Shown: positions 54,512 through 64,000 of the stretch, piece by piece
Layout of the letters: every line of letters starts with the position of its first letter
Numbering within the stretch: the first letter of the stretch is position 1
Notes under the pieces: generated by a model
Databases searched by the model: none
What the model was told of the DNA's origin: nothing
The model's input: the letters and a program-made list of their open reading frames with translations, nothing else
Translations under genes and position numbers: made by a program
Assembly (NCBI RefSeq): GCF_023159225.1
Contig: NC_063167.1
Location: forward strand, 72,045,798 to 72,109,797
Reading direction: 5' to 3'
Source: Perognathus longimembris pacificus
Taxonomy: Eukaryota; Chordata; Mammalia; Rodentia; Heteromyidae
DNA: 64,000 bases

Positions 54512-54706
54512 CTGGGGTTTGAACTCAAGATCTTGTGCGTACTAGCCAAGTGTTCTAGCACTTGAGCCACAATGCAGTCCTTTTTGTTTTAGTTATTTTA
54601 TATAAAGGTTTGAGCACTTCTTCCCTGAGTAGGCTTCAGACTGCAGTTCTCCTACTGCCACCTCCCAGGTAGCTGAGACCACAGGTATGTACTCCCACAT
54701 CTGGCT
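54512..54706 (-). mobile_element. Old B1/ID-type SINE, reverse
   Basis: The plus strand shows a reversed tRNA-like B box (GGGGTTTGAACTCAAGATCT) then a reversed 7SL-like block (GGCTTCAGACTGCAGTTCTC, CAGGTAGCTGAGACCACAGG). The order fits a dimer older than, or separate from, family B. Confidence 0.6.
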
Positions 54707-54739
54707 TGTATTTGAGATAGGGGACACATTAATTTTTTT

Positions 54740-54812
54740 TCCTGGCATCTAATCAAGATCTTCCTATTTCTGCTTCATAAATAGCTAGGATTATGGGCAT
54801 GAGGCAATACAT
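54740..54812 (-). mobile_element. B1-like fragment, reverse
   Basis: CTAATCAAGATCTTCCTATT and TAAATAGCTAGGATTATGGG correspond to the 5' half of a reversed 7SL-like unit. Confidence 0.5.
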
Positions 54813-54913
54813 TTGAATTTCTTCCTGGAATATTCTTATCACTCCAACCCATTTTTAGGATTCGGTTGCTATTTCTCTGCATCTACAAATGCATTCCTCA
54901 GAGCTGTGAGAAG

Positions 54914-54914
<1 letters not shown>

Positions 54915-54962
<48 letters not shown>
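54915..54962. repeat. (TG)n microsatellite
   Basis: About 23 uninterrupted TG units, not obviously attached to a SINE. Confidence 0.95.
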
Positions 54963-54964
<2 letters not shown>

Positions 54965-55720
54965 CTACTTTATACATCACAGTGGTGACTTTGGCAATAT
55001 AGGAGTTTTGGATGCCATGAACCATGTTCTTGAACCCCACTGCCCAGATCAGAACCTATTGGGTTCAGGGTGATTGTTTAGCATGGAATTCAGAAATCAA
55101 TATCACAAATGGAACTTTCAGAGGAGCAGGAGTAGAATGCAGTCCGCATCTCCAGTCCAATCTCTGTCTGGTTTCTCTCTCCTCCCTCTCCTCCCCACTA
55201 GGATCTCTCTGAAGTATATGGCCAATTCCATGCAAAAGGCCTGATATGACTAGTTTTTGGACTATCAACAATGTTTAGAGTTCTCAGTCTGCAAAGACCT
55301 GAATAAATGTAAGAGATAAACTCCTAGTTGGCAAAGCAGGTTATGCTGGCACAGTCAGCTTCACAGGGAGTCATTTTACTAAGACTTCAGAACTGAATGA
55401 GACTCTACTGTGACATCCAGACTACGAAGACTCCCCTCAAAAGGCCCCATTGGGGATGGGGAAATCCCAGAAATAGAGACTTAAAGTAAATTAGGGAATT
55501 AAATACCAGGTTACTAGAATTCCGTAAATAGGAATGAAACTCGGAAGAGCACAAAAACATGGAATATAGTCTGGTGTTAGACTGAAAAAGGAAAATCTGG
55601 AATGCGTTCTGGTCAATATTACCTTGTTTACCTTGTTCATAATCATCTGTAATCATTAACCGCCAATTCTGCTTCCGTATGTCTGCTTGCTTGCTTTGCC
55701 TGCGTGTGGTGTTCACCTTT
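54963..55720. other. Spacer, no gene recognised
   Basis: Frames of up to 103 codons on both strands have no domain. No repeat was recognised. Confidence 0.45.
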
Positions 55721-55734
55721 AAAAACCCAGGCCT

Positions 55735-55941
55735 GGGCTGGGGATATAGCCTAGTGGCAAGAGTGCCTGCCTCGGATACACGAGGCCCTAGGTTCGATAC
55801 CCCAGCACCACATATAGAGAAAATGGCCAGAAGCGGCGCTGTGGCTCAAGTGGCGGAGTGCTAGCCTTGAGCGGGAAGAAGCCAGGGACGGTGCTCGGGC
55901 CCTGAGTCCCCAAGGCCCAGGACTGGCCAAAAAAAAAAAAA
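55735..55941 (+). mobile_element. Family A dimeric SINE, CpG-rich young subfamily
   Basis: It shares the diagnostic variants of the 35033 copy (ATATAGCCTAGTGG, CTCGGATACACGAGG, TTGAGCGGGAAGAAG). A perfect 14-bp duplication AAAAACCCAGGCCT lies at 55721-55734 and 55942-55955. Confidence 0.95.
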
Positions 55942-55955
55942 AAAAACCCAGGCCT

Positions 55956-56292
55956 ACTGAAGCTCAGTGCTGCACTTCGCTCCTCGAATGGTGGAATGCA
56001 GACACCATGTGGATAATAAAATCCTAGCCCAATGGATACCAAAACTACTTAATCCATTTCCTAGTGGGTTCACTGTAATTTCATGTATCAAATATAGCTC
56101 ACCTATGACCCAAGGCTACCCGGTCACAAAAAAGTTATTTTTGCCAATGTCAATGGAAAAATGGTAGACACAATCATGTAAATGGAAGTCATCTTTATCA
56201 GTTCCCAGACAAAATGGCAGACAATTAGTCTTTGCCTACTAATGGTAGTATGTGAGTTCAATTATTGAGAGGCAAAATGGGAACCTGTTAGG
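55956..56292. other. Spacer, no gene recognised
   Basis: No recognised repeat or coding domain. Confidence 0.45.
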
Positions 56293-56396
56293 GGGTTGGG
56301 GGACTCAGCTCAGTGGAAGAGCACTTGACCAGAAAGTGCAAGGTCCTAAGTTCAGGAAACAGGTAGGGTTAAAAAGTGGCAAAAAAAAAAAAAAAG
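56293..56396 (+). mobile_element. ID-type tRNA-derived SINE, divergent
   Basis: GGGGGACTCAGCTCAGTGGA, AGAGCACTTGACCAGAAAGT and AGGTCCTAAGTTCAGGAAAC form a tRNA-like unit with A and B boxes and a poly-A tail. AAGTGGCAAA occurs on both sides of the A run. It differs clearly from the ID half of family A. Confidence 0.6.
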
Positions 56397-56411
56397 TGGC
56401 AAACAACATGT

Positions 56412-56790
56412 GGCCAATAACATGTGTCCCACCATGGCCTTTGTTGTTTCCATAGTGACTCAGGCTCCTGCTGAAATAAATGCTTCTTCCTGCTCGAACA
56501 CTTCTTCCTGTGATGCCCCAGGTGTCTGCTCAACCAGTGAAAAGAGCCAGAATGGTACATACACAAGCCATCAGGCAATCAGCACAAAGCCCAGGGAAGT
56601 AGGTACAGGAGGAGCCCCATGCTACCAAAAACATGCCCTCTAATAGGACTCCCCTTCAGACCCCTCCCGATGCAAGGTTTCTCCACTTTCCTTCACAGCT
56701 TGCCTTTCACTTCCAACTAAACTTCCTCTGTTTACCTGAAGCATTTTCCTGCCTTTAATTCTTCAATGGGTAGAGAAAGTGATCTGCCCC
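56412..56790 (+). mobile_element. Probable old LTR, copy 2 of a two-copy repeat
   Basis: It parallels 1215-1580 through CATGGCC, GACTCAGGCTCCTGCTGA, CACTTCTTCCTGTGATGCCC, GTCTGCTCAACCAGTGA, CAATCAGCACAAAGCCCAGG and ATTCTTCAATGGGTAGAGA. A U3-like CAATCA word and pyrimidine-rich R-U5-like tail suggest a class I ERV LTR. No internal viral sequence adjoins it. Confidence 0.5.
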
Positions 56791-57305
56791 AAGATGGTAT
56801 CAGAATGAATATGGTTCAGACCTCTAGTAAGGCAGAAGATCAAAATAGCAGGCCTACAGACCAACCAAGAGAGTAGAGCAGTCATTCATTGCATAGCTCC
56901 ACTTGCCTGACATTCTTCGCTTCCACGTGAGTCCTGGTCCCAGTTACCAGGTGAGCACTTCCCGCCTCACCCAAGTCTTCCAGTCCTTCCTGCACACCCT
57001 GTACCTGTAATTTAGGGGAAGAACAAGTAGCTAATAAAATTAAATAAATTCTTATATAAATTGTGTTGAGGTCCTGACAGGATTCTAACTTTTACACTTA
57101 AAAAAATCTGATTCTGCCCCTGAAGGAGGAAGATTTAATACACATGTTCAATCTAAATAGATTTCCCGTATGTTATGTAAAATCAATACCATGTGCCTAG
57201 GTTGCTTAGGGGTTCTTTGCTAGTGCAACTGCTTCACCGGTGAGGACTCCAGAGTCAGCTCCCTGGAAAAGGATCTACTACACAGTTCTGATGCAAGTCA
57301 GGTGA
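56791..57305. other. Spacer, no gene recognised
   Basis: No recognised repeat or coding domain. Confidence 0.45.
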
Positions 57306-57319
57306 CAGGCAAGAGTTTT

Positions 57320-57502
57320 GTTTTTACCAGTCCTGGGGCTTGAACTCAGGGCCTGAGCACTGTCCTTGGCTTCTTTTTGCACTCTACCACCTGAGCCACA
57401 ATACCAGTTCCGGCTTTTTCTATTTATGTGGTGCTGAGGAATCGAACCCAGGGCTTCATGTATACAAGGCAAACACTCTACCACTAGGCCATATTCCCAG
57501 CC
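57320..57502 (-). mobile_element. Family A dimeric SINE, reverse, with Geo deletion
   Basis: Plus strand: ACCAGTCCTGGGGCTTGAAC, then a Geo complement lacking the CTCAAGGCTAG region, then the ID complement to CATATTCCCAGCCC. The duplication CAGGCAAGAGTTTT (57306-57319) recurs at 57503-57516 with one G-to-A change. Confidence 0.91.
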
Positions 57503-57516
57503 CAGGCAAGAATTTT

Positions 57517-58142
57517 AACCAGTTTTCCCAGGGGCTTCTTGGCACAAGTAGCCAAAGTAATCTCAAGCATACAATTGCTCCTTGCAGTCTCTCCATGCTA
57601 TATGTGATCTCCAATACACTGCAAACACCTGGAAATCCCACCCATGGTCTTTGAAATAAAAATAGATCCATGATCACTTTGGCTAGACTATAAAAATTCA
57701 GTCCTCAGGATAAGTTTCTTTAAAAATCCTTTTATAATTTCTCCTGTTTCTTCTGTCCTGCAATATCCATCCAATAAAAATATCTACAAAACTCTGACAC
57801 CAGGAGGTATTTAAATGTCCTGGGGCAGTGCATGACTATAAAATCCTACAGGCCTTCCAGAGAGAAGTCCTATTGGTGGTAACTGATCCATTGATCGATC
57901 ATACATAACTGACCCCTTCAGTAGGAGATAGAAGAGTGGAGAAAGGTTTGCTACCTGTAGTAAGTTCAGTCATAGGTGATAATTCTTAGAGCAGTGTCTT
58001 CTTGGGCAAAAAAAAACAAGCTTTTCCCAAAGAAAGCTTTTACTGGAGACACATGGCACACATTCATCTAGAAAAGACTCATTGTCCTGTGTCAAAATGG
58101 GTACATTTCTGAGCATGCTCATCTTAAAGTCATGCGTTGTAT
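57517..58142. other. Spacer, no gene recognised
   Basis: AT-leaning DNA without a recognised repeat or domain. Confidence 0.45.
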
Positions 58143-58309
58143 AGCACATGCTCTTTATTTTTTTTTTATTTTTTACTTTTTATTTTATTTTATTTATTTT
58201 ATTTTTTTATTCAAATTTTTATTATCAAACTGATGTACAGAGAGGTTACAGTTTCATACGTTAGGCATTGGATACATTTCTTGTACTGTTTATTACCTTG
58301 TCCCTCATA

Positions 58310-58353
58310 CCCCCCTCCCTCCCCCCCTTTCCCTTCCCCCCCCCCCCCCCCCC
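58310..58353 (-). other. G-rich tract of L1 3' UTR (C-rich on plus)
   Basis: The plus strand has CCCCCTCCCTCCCCCCC-type blocks and a run of more than 15 C. On the L1 sense strand this is a quadruplex-prone G tract, longer than its counterpart at 16426-16456. Confidence 0.8.
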
Positions 58354-58740
58354 GGAGGTGTTCAGTTCACTTACACCAAACATTTTTGCAAGCATTGCTT
58401 TTGTAGTTGTTTGTCTTTTTTTACCCTGTGTCTCTCAATTTTGGTATTCCCTTTGAATTTCCTACTTCCAATACCAGTAAACACAGTTTCCAATATACTC
58501 AGATAAGATTACAGAGATAGTGTAGGTACAACCACAGGAAGGTGATACAAGAACATCATCAATCATAGAAACTACAGATACACATAGGACGTTGAAAGTA
58601 GTTACAACTGTGATATAACAATTGTTTCCATAACATGGAGTTCATTTCACTTAGCATCATCTTATGTGTTCATAAGGGTATAGCTATTGGGCCTTGTGAT
58701 GCTCTGCTATGACTTGCCTAAACCTGTACTAATATTCCCA

Positions 58741-59037
58741 ATAAGGGAGGCCATAGAGTCCATGTTTCTTTGGGTCTGGCTCACTTCACTTAGTATAACT
58801 TTTTCCAAGTCCTTCCATTTCCTTACAAATGGAACTATGTCATTCTTTCTGATAGAGGCATAAAATTCCATTGTGTATATGTACCACATTTTCCTGATCC
58901 ATTTGTCTACTGAGGGGCATCTGGGTTGGTTCCAGATTCTCGCTATGACAAATTGTGCTGCAATGAACATTGTTGTGCTGGTGGCATTACTGTGATTTTG
59001 TTTGTGGTCTTTTGGATAGATACCCAAAAGTGGGGCA
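58741..59037 (-). pseudogene. L1 ORF2 terminal segment, truncated
   Basis: About 95 codons of ORF2 C terminus remain open ([16 protein letters not shown] onward, [31 protein letters not shown]), followed by the usual L1 stop region. All catalytic domains are lost by 5' truncation. Confidence 0.85.
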
Positions 59038-59052
59038 AGCACATGCTCTTTA

Positions 59053-60473
59053 AATGGCAGGTGGAAATGGCTCTGAGTAGAGAATTTCATATTCTGGTGA
59101 ACAAGATTTGTTCCAGGCCAGGGGATTGGTTAGAGTGATTCACCAGTCTGGCCTGGTTCCTTCTAAGTTTCTCTAGACAGCATTTTCTGAAACAAAAGAA
59201 AACCAAAACTTTTAAGGAACATTAACCATCCCCATTTGAAGGGGCAGCAGCTTTGCTTCTGCAAATAGAGGTGACCACCTCTAAAAGTACCTGCCTAGTG
59301 TCTACCATCCTGGCTCTCGTGTAGTGAGCATCTGCTGGTACTAAGCACAAGGCCAGGTCTTTGCACACCTGTCACTGCCTGGCTGTGAGGCAGGCTGCTG
59401 TCTTCACACAGACCATATCGCAGTGCCCCATGCTCATAGAAGCATTCCATTGCTGCTCCATACCAGTAACTTTCCTGCTCCAGCCATTTCCCTCTGCCAC
59501 ACAATTTGCATATTACTCATGTTGGATCTTAGATTTAAAAAAAATCTAAAAATACAAAACATCCCAAAGTACCAATGTCTCTCTTACCACCAACAGCTGT
59601 TGGCCCCCCACATTGTCTGTGTATAGACACCTCTGCCCATGACTAGAGAGCATAATCTCTTGTTTTCTACCTGGTGCCTGACTTCCTCTATAACCCAAGT
59701 TCTTGCTACATGACTCACCCCCAGAGCAGAAACTCTACTTGCTCTCAATCTGATGTGAACAACATAGCAAACTCAGCAGCTGGAGGATGCTTCACATTTC
59801 AGACCCTGGCAATCCATGACGAAAGCACTGCCCCATATCCAAGATCTCCAGAAACCCTTCCTCAGATGTTCTCCCCCTCACTTTTATTGTCCCATCTAAG
59901 GTGCAGTTCACTGAGGCACTCATAGCTCACAGGGCTCTTGGTGGCTGCAGGAAAAGCAAACTATCCTTGATTGCACGTGGCCCTGTCTGTGACTTATCTT
60001 AATGATTCAACCTGACTGGACCCAAAGGGTAAAGAGCCTTGTGCCTGATCATTTGAACACAGACTGATGACGCATCTGACTTCATTTTGACCTGCAGAAG
60101 CATCTCAAGGGTAACACATCTCAGAGCAAGAGAGGAGGGATCAAGAGTCTCAGAGCCCCTTTCAGCTCTGCATTTTGGAGGATTCTAACATTCTCTTGGG
60201 CTCACACAACTGCACTTGGTCACTATGAGTTGGGTCATGACCACCCAGGATGACCTGGCATTTCCTATCACGTGTGTTGCTTAACACGTCCCATGGTCAC
60301 CTGCATAAAACCAACATTGCTTCCCAGCCTTGCTCTGAGCACACTGCATCCCAATGTAGCTGTGCTCATGAACCCACATGGTCAAGGCTGGCTTATCTCC
60401 CCATGAACCCACTCGACACCACATAGGGGTCTTGGGTTCTTTCTTTCCACCAAAAAATAAAAATAAAAAATAA
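59053..60473. other. Spacer of about 1.4 kb, no gene recognised
   Basis: No repeat family or coding domain was recognised. Frames are at most 83 codons. Confidence 0.45.
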
Positions 60474-60677
60474 GGGCTGGAATGTGGCCTAGTAGTAAAG
60501 TGCTTGTCTAGCATGCATGAAGCTCCGGGTTCGATTCCTCAGCACAGAAAAAGCCAGAAGTGGTGCTGTGGCTCAAGTGGTAGAGTGCTAGCCTTGAGCA
60601 AAAAGAAGCGAGGGACAGTGCTCAGGCTCTGAGTTCAAACCCCAGGACTGGCAAAAACAAAAACAAAAACAAAAAAC
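60474..60677 (+). mobile_element. Family A dimeric SINE with (AAAAAC)n tail
   Basis: ID plus Geo with a small deletion after CAGCAC in the ID 3' part. The tail is an AAAAAC repeat. Confidence 0.9.
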
Positions 60678-60846
60678 CATAAGGCAGGAGAAATGGGAGC
60701 AGAGGCCAAGTTTATTTGAGAGTAAAAGTAAGGTGTTAGGGAAACTGAGGTAAGTCTTCTAGCTATTGATTGAGTGGCACAAGTCCCCAACCAGAAATCC
60801 CAGCTGGGAGGATCACCTTATGCCACCTGCTTCCTAGATGAGAAAG

Positions 60847-60893
60847 TGGAGGAGGAAGAGGAGGAGGAAGACGAAGAGGAGCAGAGGAGCAGA
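60847..60893. repeat. GGA/AGA purine tract
   Basis: GGAGGAAGAGGAGGAGGAAG-type polypurine run. It produces basic or acidic low-complexity frames only. Confidence 0.8.
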
Positions 60894-61662
60894 TGATATT
60901 TCCACTGGGTCTCTGTCTGTTGTTATTAGCCTGAGTATTCCCCTTCTGCCCCTCCCTCACATTCTTCGGGACTCAGGAAACCTTTTATACCAAAAGACCC
61001 ACTTCAACAGCCCTGCCTATTGCTTGAGATTCCTCCATGGAGATTAATCCTTTTAGGCTGAAGCACTGAAGGCTAAAATGTGTCACCTTGGAAGGGCATG
61101 ATCCTTAGCTCTGTGCAGCCATCAAACTCAAAAGGTCTCCTGGGTGGAAATTAGTTGGAACTTGAGAAGCTCTACTGCTGTTTCTACTGTATGCACTTGT
61201 AGTCATTTACTTCTGATTATAGGAAAAGCAACACTGTGAGGAAATGAGAAATTAAGCAATAAATGTGGGTTTGAAGTGGCAGCTGGAAGAGGCTTGAACT
61301 GCCTCCCAGGAGGGTCCAAGATCAGAAAACACGTGGCACACATAGATCAAAGGACTACAGGCAGGCCAGGTGACATGAGAATGGACCATAGGCATGGTCT
61401 ACAGCCTGCTTACAGACTGGTAAAGCACCACGGAACAAGGCCTAGCTCCAATGTCCACTCTGAAGCCGTTGTTGAGGTAATGTCGCCATCTGGTGGTAGG
61501 AATACAGGTAGCACTTTCCCTTGGAGCATATATACACAATGAGTTTGGGGATACCATGATAGCACAAGCCTACAGGGACCACAGATCCCATAGTGTGAGC
61601 AAATTCCACCACCACTACCACGATCTGATCAGCCCACGTTCCCCACAAGTCATGTTTTGGTG
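60894..61662. other. Spacer holding a reverse CTCF-like motif
   Basis: No repeat or coding domain was recognised. The motif at 61484-61497 is listed separately. Confidence 0.45.
61484..61497 (-). promoter_or_regulatory. CTCF-like core motif, minus orientation
   Basis: On the minus strand ACCACCAGATGGCG matches CCASYAGRKGGCR across the core. It faces the plus-oriented motifs at 3631, 25765 and 36172. Confidence 0.62.
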
Positions 61663-61770
61663 GACACAGGCTGGGTTCAAATGCTAATGCTACTCATTAC
61701 TGCTGAAAGGCTTCTGTCAGGTTACTTAGCCTCATTTCCTTTTGTGAAGAATGGGGGAACTATATCAACC
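61663..61770 (+). mobile_element. MIR fossil
   Basis: GGCTGGGTTCAAATGCTAAT, TCTGTCAGGTTACTTAGCCT and CATTTCCTTTTGTGAAGAAT then GGGGGAACTAT follow the MIR order (CTGGGTTCAAATCC, CAAGTTACTTAACCTC, TTTCCTCATCTGTAAAATGGGG). Confidence 0.75.
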
Positions 61771-64000
61771 CATGTCTGCTAAGAATATAAAACTGCAATG
61801 TGCAGTGTGCCTGATGCATCATACCCACATGCTGGGTGTTGACTGCTGCAGCAATGGAGACAGAACTGGGACAGGGAAGAGGTCCGGGGAAGAGGTCCAG
61901 GGAAGAGGAAGAGGTCCTGGAAAAATGGAAATTAATTAGCAACCTTTAGGGACCCCCACTCCCCACCCAGCTCCCCAAGACACTAAGCATGAATACTATT
62001 CTTTTTCTTTCTTCAATGTGCATTTGTGTATGCACTTAGCAGCCTGTGTCCTGCATTGTTGAATCATGTCTCCACTCAAACATATTGGTGCATCTTCCTG
62101 CATGCCTGGCTGCATATTCTCCGGTGAATCTGACTGGCTGCATAGGGAGCACTCTACTGGCAGGGCTGTCTTGGATCCTCACTGATTACCTGCCCACATC
62201 TCCTGAGCTGTCTGCTTTTCCCCATCCCCTAGGAATGTCTATTCATTTCCAACACAAGGACCTTTATAATTCTTTACCTGGAACCACCCATTTCTATCCA
62301 CTAGCTGCTCTCTGTTAAGTTAGTGAAGACAAGCAGTTTCTGAGTGAATGAGTGGCTAGCTTACTTTGAAGTTCAATATTACAATGAACATTAGGATTCT
62401 TGTAATGTCCTGTCAATAATTTCTTCTGGGAATGAAGTTAGCAAAGCTGCTCAAGCTCATACTACCCATGCGGGCCTAGTTACTGTTTACTTAGAAGGGC
62501 AGTGTTTGCCATGCAGAGAATCTCACTCAATAGTTACTGTTTGTCCTTGAAGCTTTCCTTTTCTGAGTCACGGGCCCCCGCAGCCATTTCCTACCACGTT
62601 CAGTGGGGAGCCAGGCTGTGTGTGGTCGCCTCTGGACGCCAAGCTTCCAGAGTACTTAGAAGACACTAGGATCAGGTTTTTTCTTCGATGCCTTTTGTGT
62701 GCTTGCAACTGGGAAAAGTAGACACAGAAGGGAGGGACTGGTATGAGGTATCCTGAGAACTGACCAGAAGTGCACACGGCAAGAGCCTTGGCAAGCACAC
62801 AGAGAACGGCTGGAGGGGGCATGGGGATACCAACAGAAGAACTTTGGTGTCAAGGAAACTTCTAGCTCAGGCTAGAAGAGTTAATCCTGAGAATAACATG
62901 ATACCATACATAATGCACATCTGTGGGAGGAAAAATATGTGTCAAAAAAAGTTAACTAGAAAGGATTTTGAGAATCCAAAAGGCACCCTCCTTGCCTTTA
63001 GCAATCAATGCATTTATTCCTTGAACTACTGCTTCCTGACCACAAACCAGTGGGGACCAAAGAAAAACAAACTTGACATTTCTCTGGGGATATTTTGCTT
63101 GTTTGGAGCTAGGTAAGGATCAATTTGGAAGAACTGTACAAAAATAGTAATCAAGATAAGATGGTCTGGGTGTAAAGGCAGACAACAGGTGAATGGTACA
63201 GAATCTGAAATGGGAGCAAAGGGGGGGGGGGTAGGAGTTTCTTGCCGTCTTCTACTTCCTCCCAGGAAGGAAAGTTTCCAAAGTCTTCACTCTGAACCGC
63301 TCCACTACTCTGCATCTACAAGATCCTTCCATTCTCATGAAGTCCCGAGACAGATAGTAATGCCCTAATTTCATAGATGGGCGAGAATTGTAGCTCAAAC
63401 AAATGACCATCATTTGTGCGCATCATCTGAGAGGCTGCAAAAAAATACTAAGCTCTCCCCAGAAAGCATTCCTGCTAGATTCAGAGAGGTGACCGATAAG
63501 ATGCAGGGCTTTTTATTTAATCTTGGGTGTAGAGCAGAGGCCCACACATAGTAGCAGGTGAGACTAGGCTGTGTGGTAGTAGAAAATAAAATCTGCAACT
63601 CTGGAAGGTTAACATACAAGATTTTTCCCTCATACAAAATCAGCTAGTACCCAGGGTTACTCCCTTCTGAATGATGATCTGGGGGCCCAAACTGCCTTTC
63701 TCTCACATCAGTGCCTCCTGGAGACAGAGCCCCTGACTTGCCCTAGTGGGACTTGCTCTAGGCTCATCTGGCTCTCAAATCTTGTCCAAGCACTTGCCAC
63801 TCCCACACCCAGCACATGGCCCAGAACTGACCCTGTGACCCTGTCTATCTTTAACCAAATGGGAAACATTTGGAAGGCTGGAGATAGACTAAATGCCTCT
63901 GCCATCCTGAGGGAGAACACTTATTTATGAACTTTGCTCAGATAAATTTATGGGTAAATCTGGCTCTGGGATTGAATTATTCTATCATAGACTTATTAAA
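61771..64000. other. Spacer of about 2.2 kb to the window end, no gene recognised
   Basis: A small tandem GGGAAGAGGTCC (about 61875-61915) and a run of ten G (about 63222-63231) are the only simple features. Frames are at most 90 codons with no domains. A faint reversed MIR-like patch lies near 63320-63410. Confidence 0.45.

Larger units (their letters stand above)
58158..59037 (-). mobile_element. Young 5'-truncated LINE-1 with 15-bp target-site duplication
   Basis: AGCACATGCTCTTTA (58143-58157 and 59038-59052) is perfect. The reverse L1 has a long T/A-rich tail (58158-58210), an AATAAAAATTTG signal, a G-rich 3' UTR tract and the end of ORF2, truncated at the CCCACTTTTGGG segment. It closely resembles the copy at 16322-17397, so the two come from the same lineage. 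Confidence 0.95.

Overview
This window is mammalian nuclear DNA, and its repeats point to a rodent. I see no convincing protein-coding exon, no structural RNA gene and no gene cluster. The long reading frames all fall in simple repeats, SINEs, LINE-1 remnants or unrelated spacer. The best description is an intergenic or deep-intronic stretch built from layers of retroposons, with a few unmasked islands that look regulatory.

Organism. Two dimeric SINE families dominate. Family A has a left monomer resembling a tRNA-Ala-derived ID element. Family B has a left monomer resembling 7SL RNA (B1/Alu-like). Both share the same right monomer, which itself keeps tRNA-like A and B boxes. The family A structure matches what I remember of the ID-type dimeric SINE of geomyoid rodents (kangaroo rats, pocket mice, pocket gophers; called IDL-Geo). 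I therefore favour a heteromyid or geomyid rodent, but the species cannot be fixed from sequence alone. Below, 'Geo' means that shared right monomer.

Layout. 1-10 kb: a degenerate tetranucleotide microsatellite, SINEs, a probable old LTR near 1.2-1.6 kb, a CTCF-like motif at 3.63 kb and a clear gammaretrovirus-type solo LTR at about 8.66-9.35 kb. 10-21.5 kb: a LINE-1 belt. It holds a 3' end at 10.1-11.0 kb, a broken ORF2 copy at 12.3-15.2 kb, a second 3' UTR at 15.2-15.5 kb, a young reverse copy at 16.3-17.4 kb with a 16-bp target-site duplication, a 3' UTR at 18.6-19.0 kb and an ancient reverse L1 at 19.8-21.5 kb. 21.5-33 kb: dense SINEs, MIR and L2 fossils, a strong CTCF-like motif at 25.77 kb and an approximately 34-bp minisatellite at 31.8-32.1 kb. 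33-41 kb: the most repeat-poor stretch, with a CpG-retaining block (33.06-33.44 kb), a CTCF-like motif (36.17 kb), a possible conserved block (37.6-37.9 kb) and a promoter-like cluster of factor motifs (39.97-40.24 kb). 41-58 kb: SINEs, a MaLR-like LTR fossil (47.7-48.3 kb), old L1 and MIR, a second copy of the 1.2-kb LTR-like repeat (56.4-56.8 kb) and a second young reverse L1 (58.14-59.05 kb). 59-64 kb: mostly unrecognised spacer with a reverse CTCF-like motif at 61.49 kb.

How it fits together. No genes cooperate here. The clearest history is retroposition: clean target-site duplications, SINEs nested in older SINEs and in a MIR, and CA-repeat tails grown from SINE tails. The most testable functional idea is architectural: forward CTCF-like motifs at 3.6, 25.8 and 36.2 kb face a reverse one at 61.5 kb.
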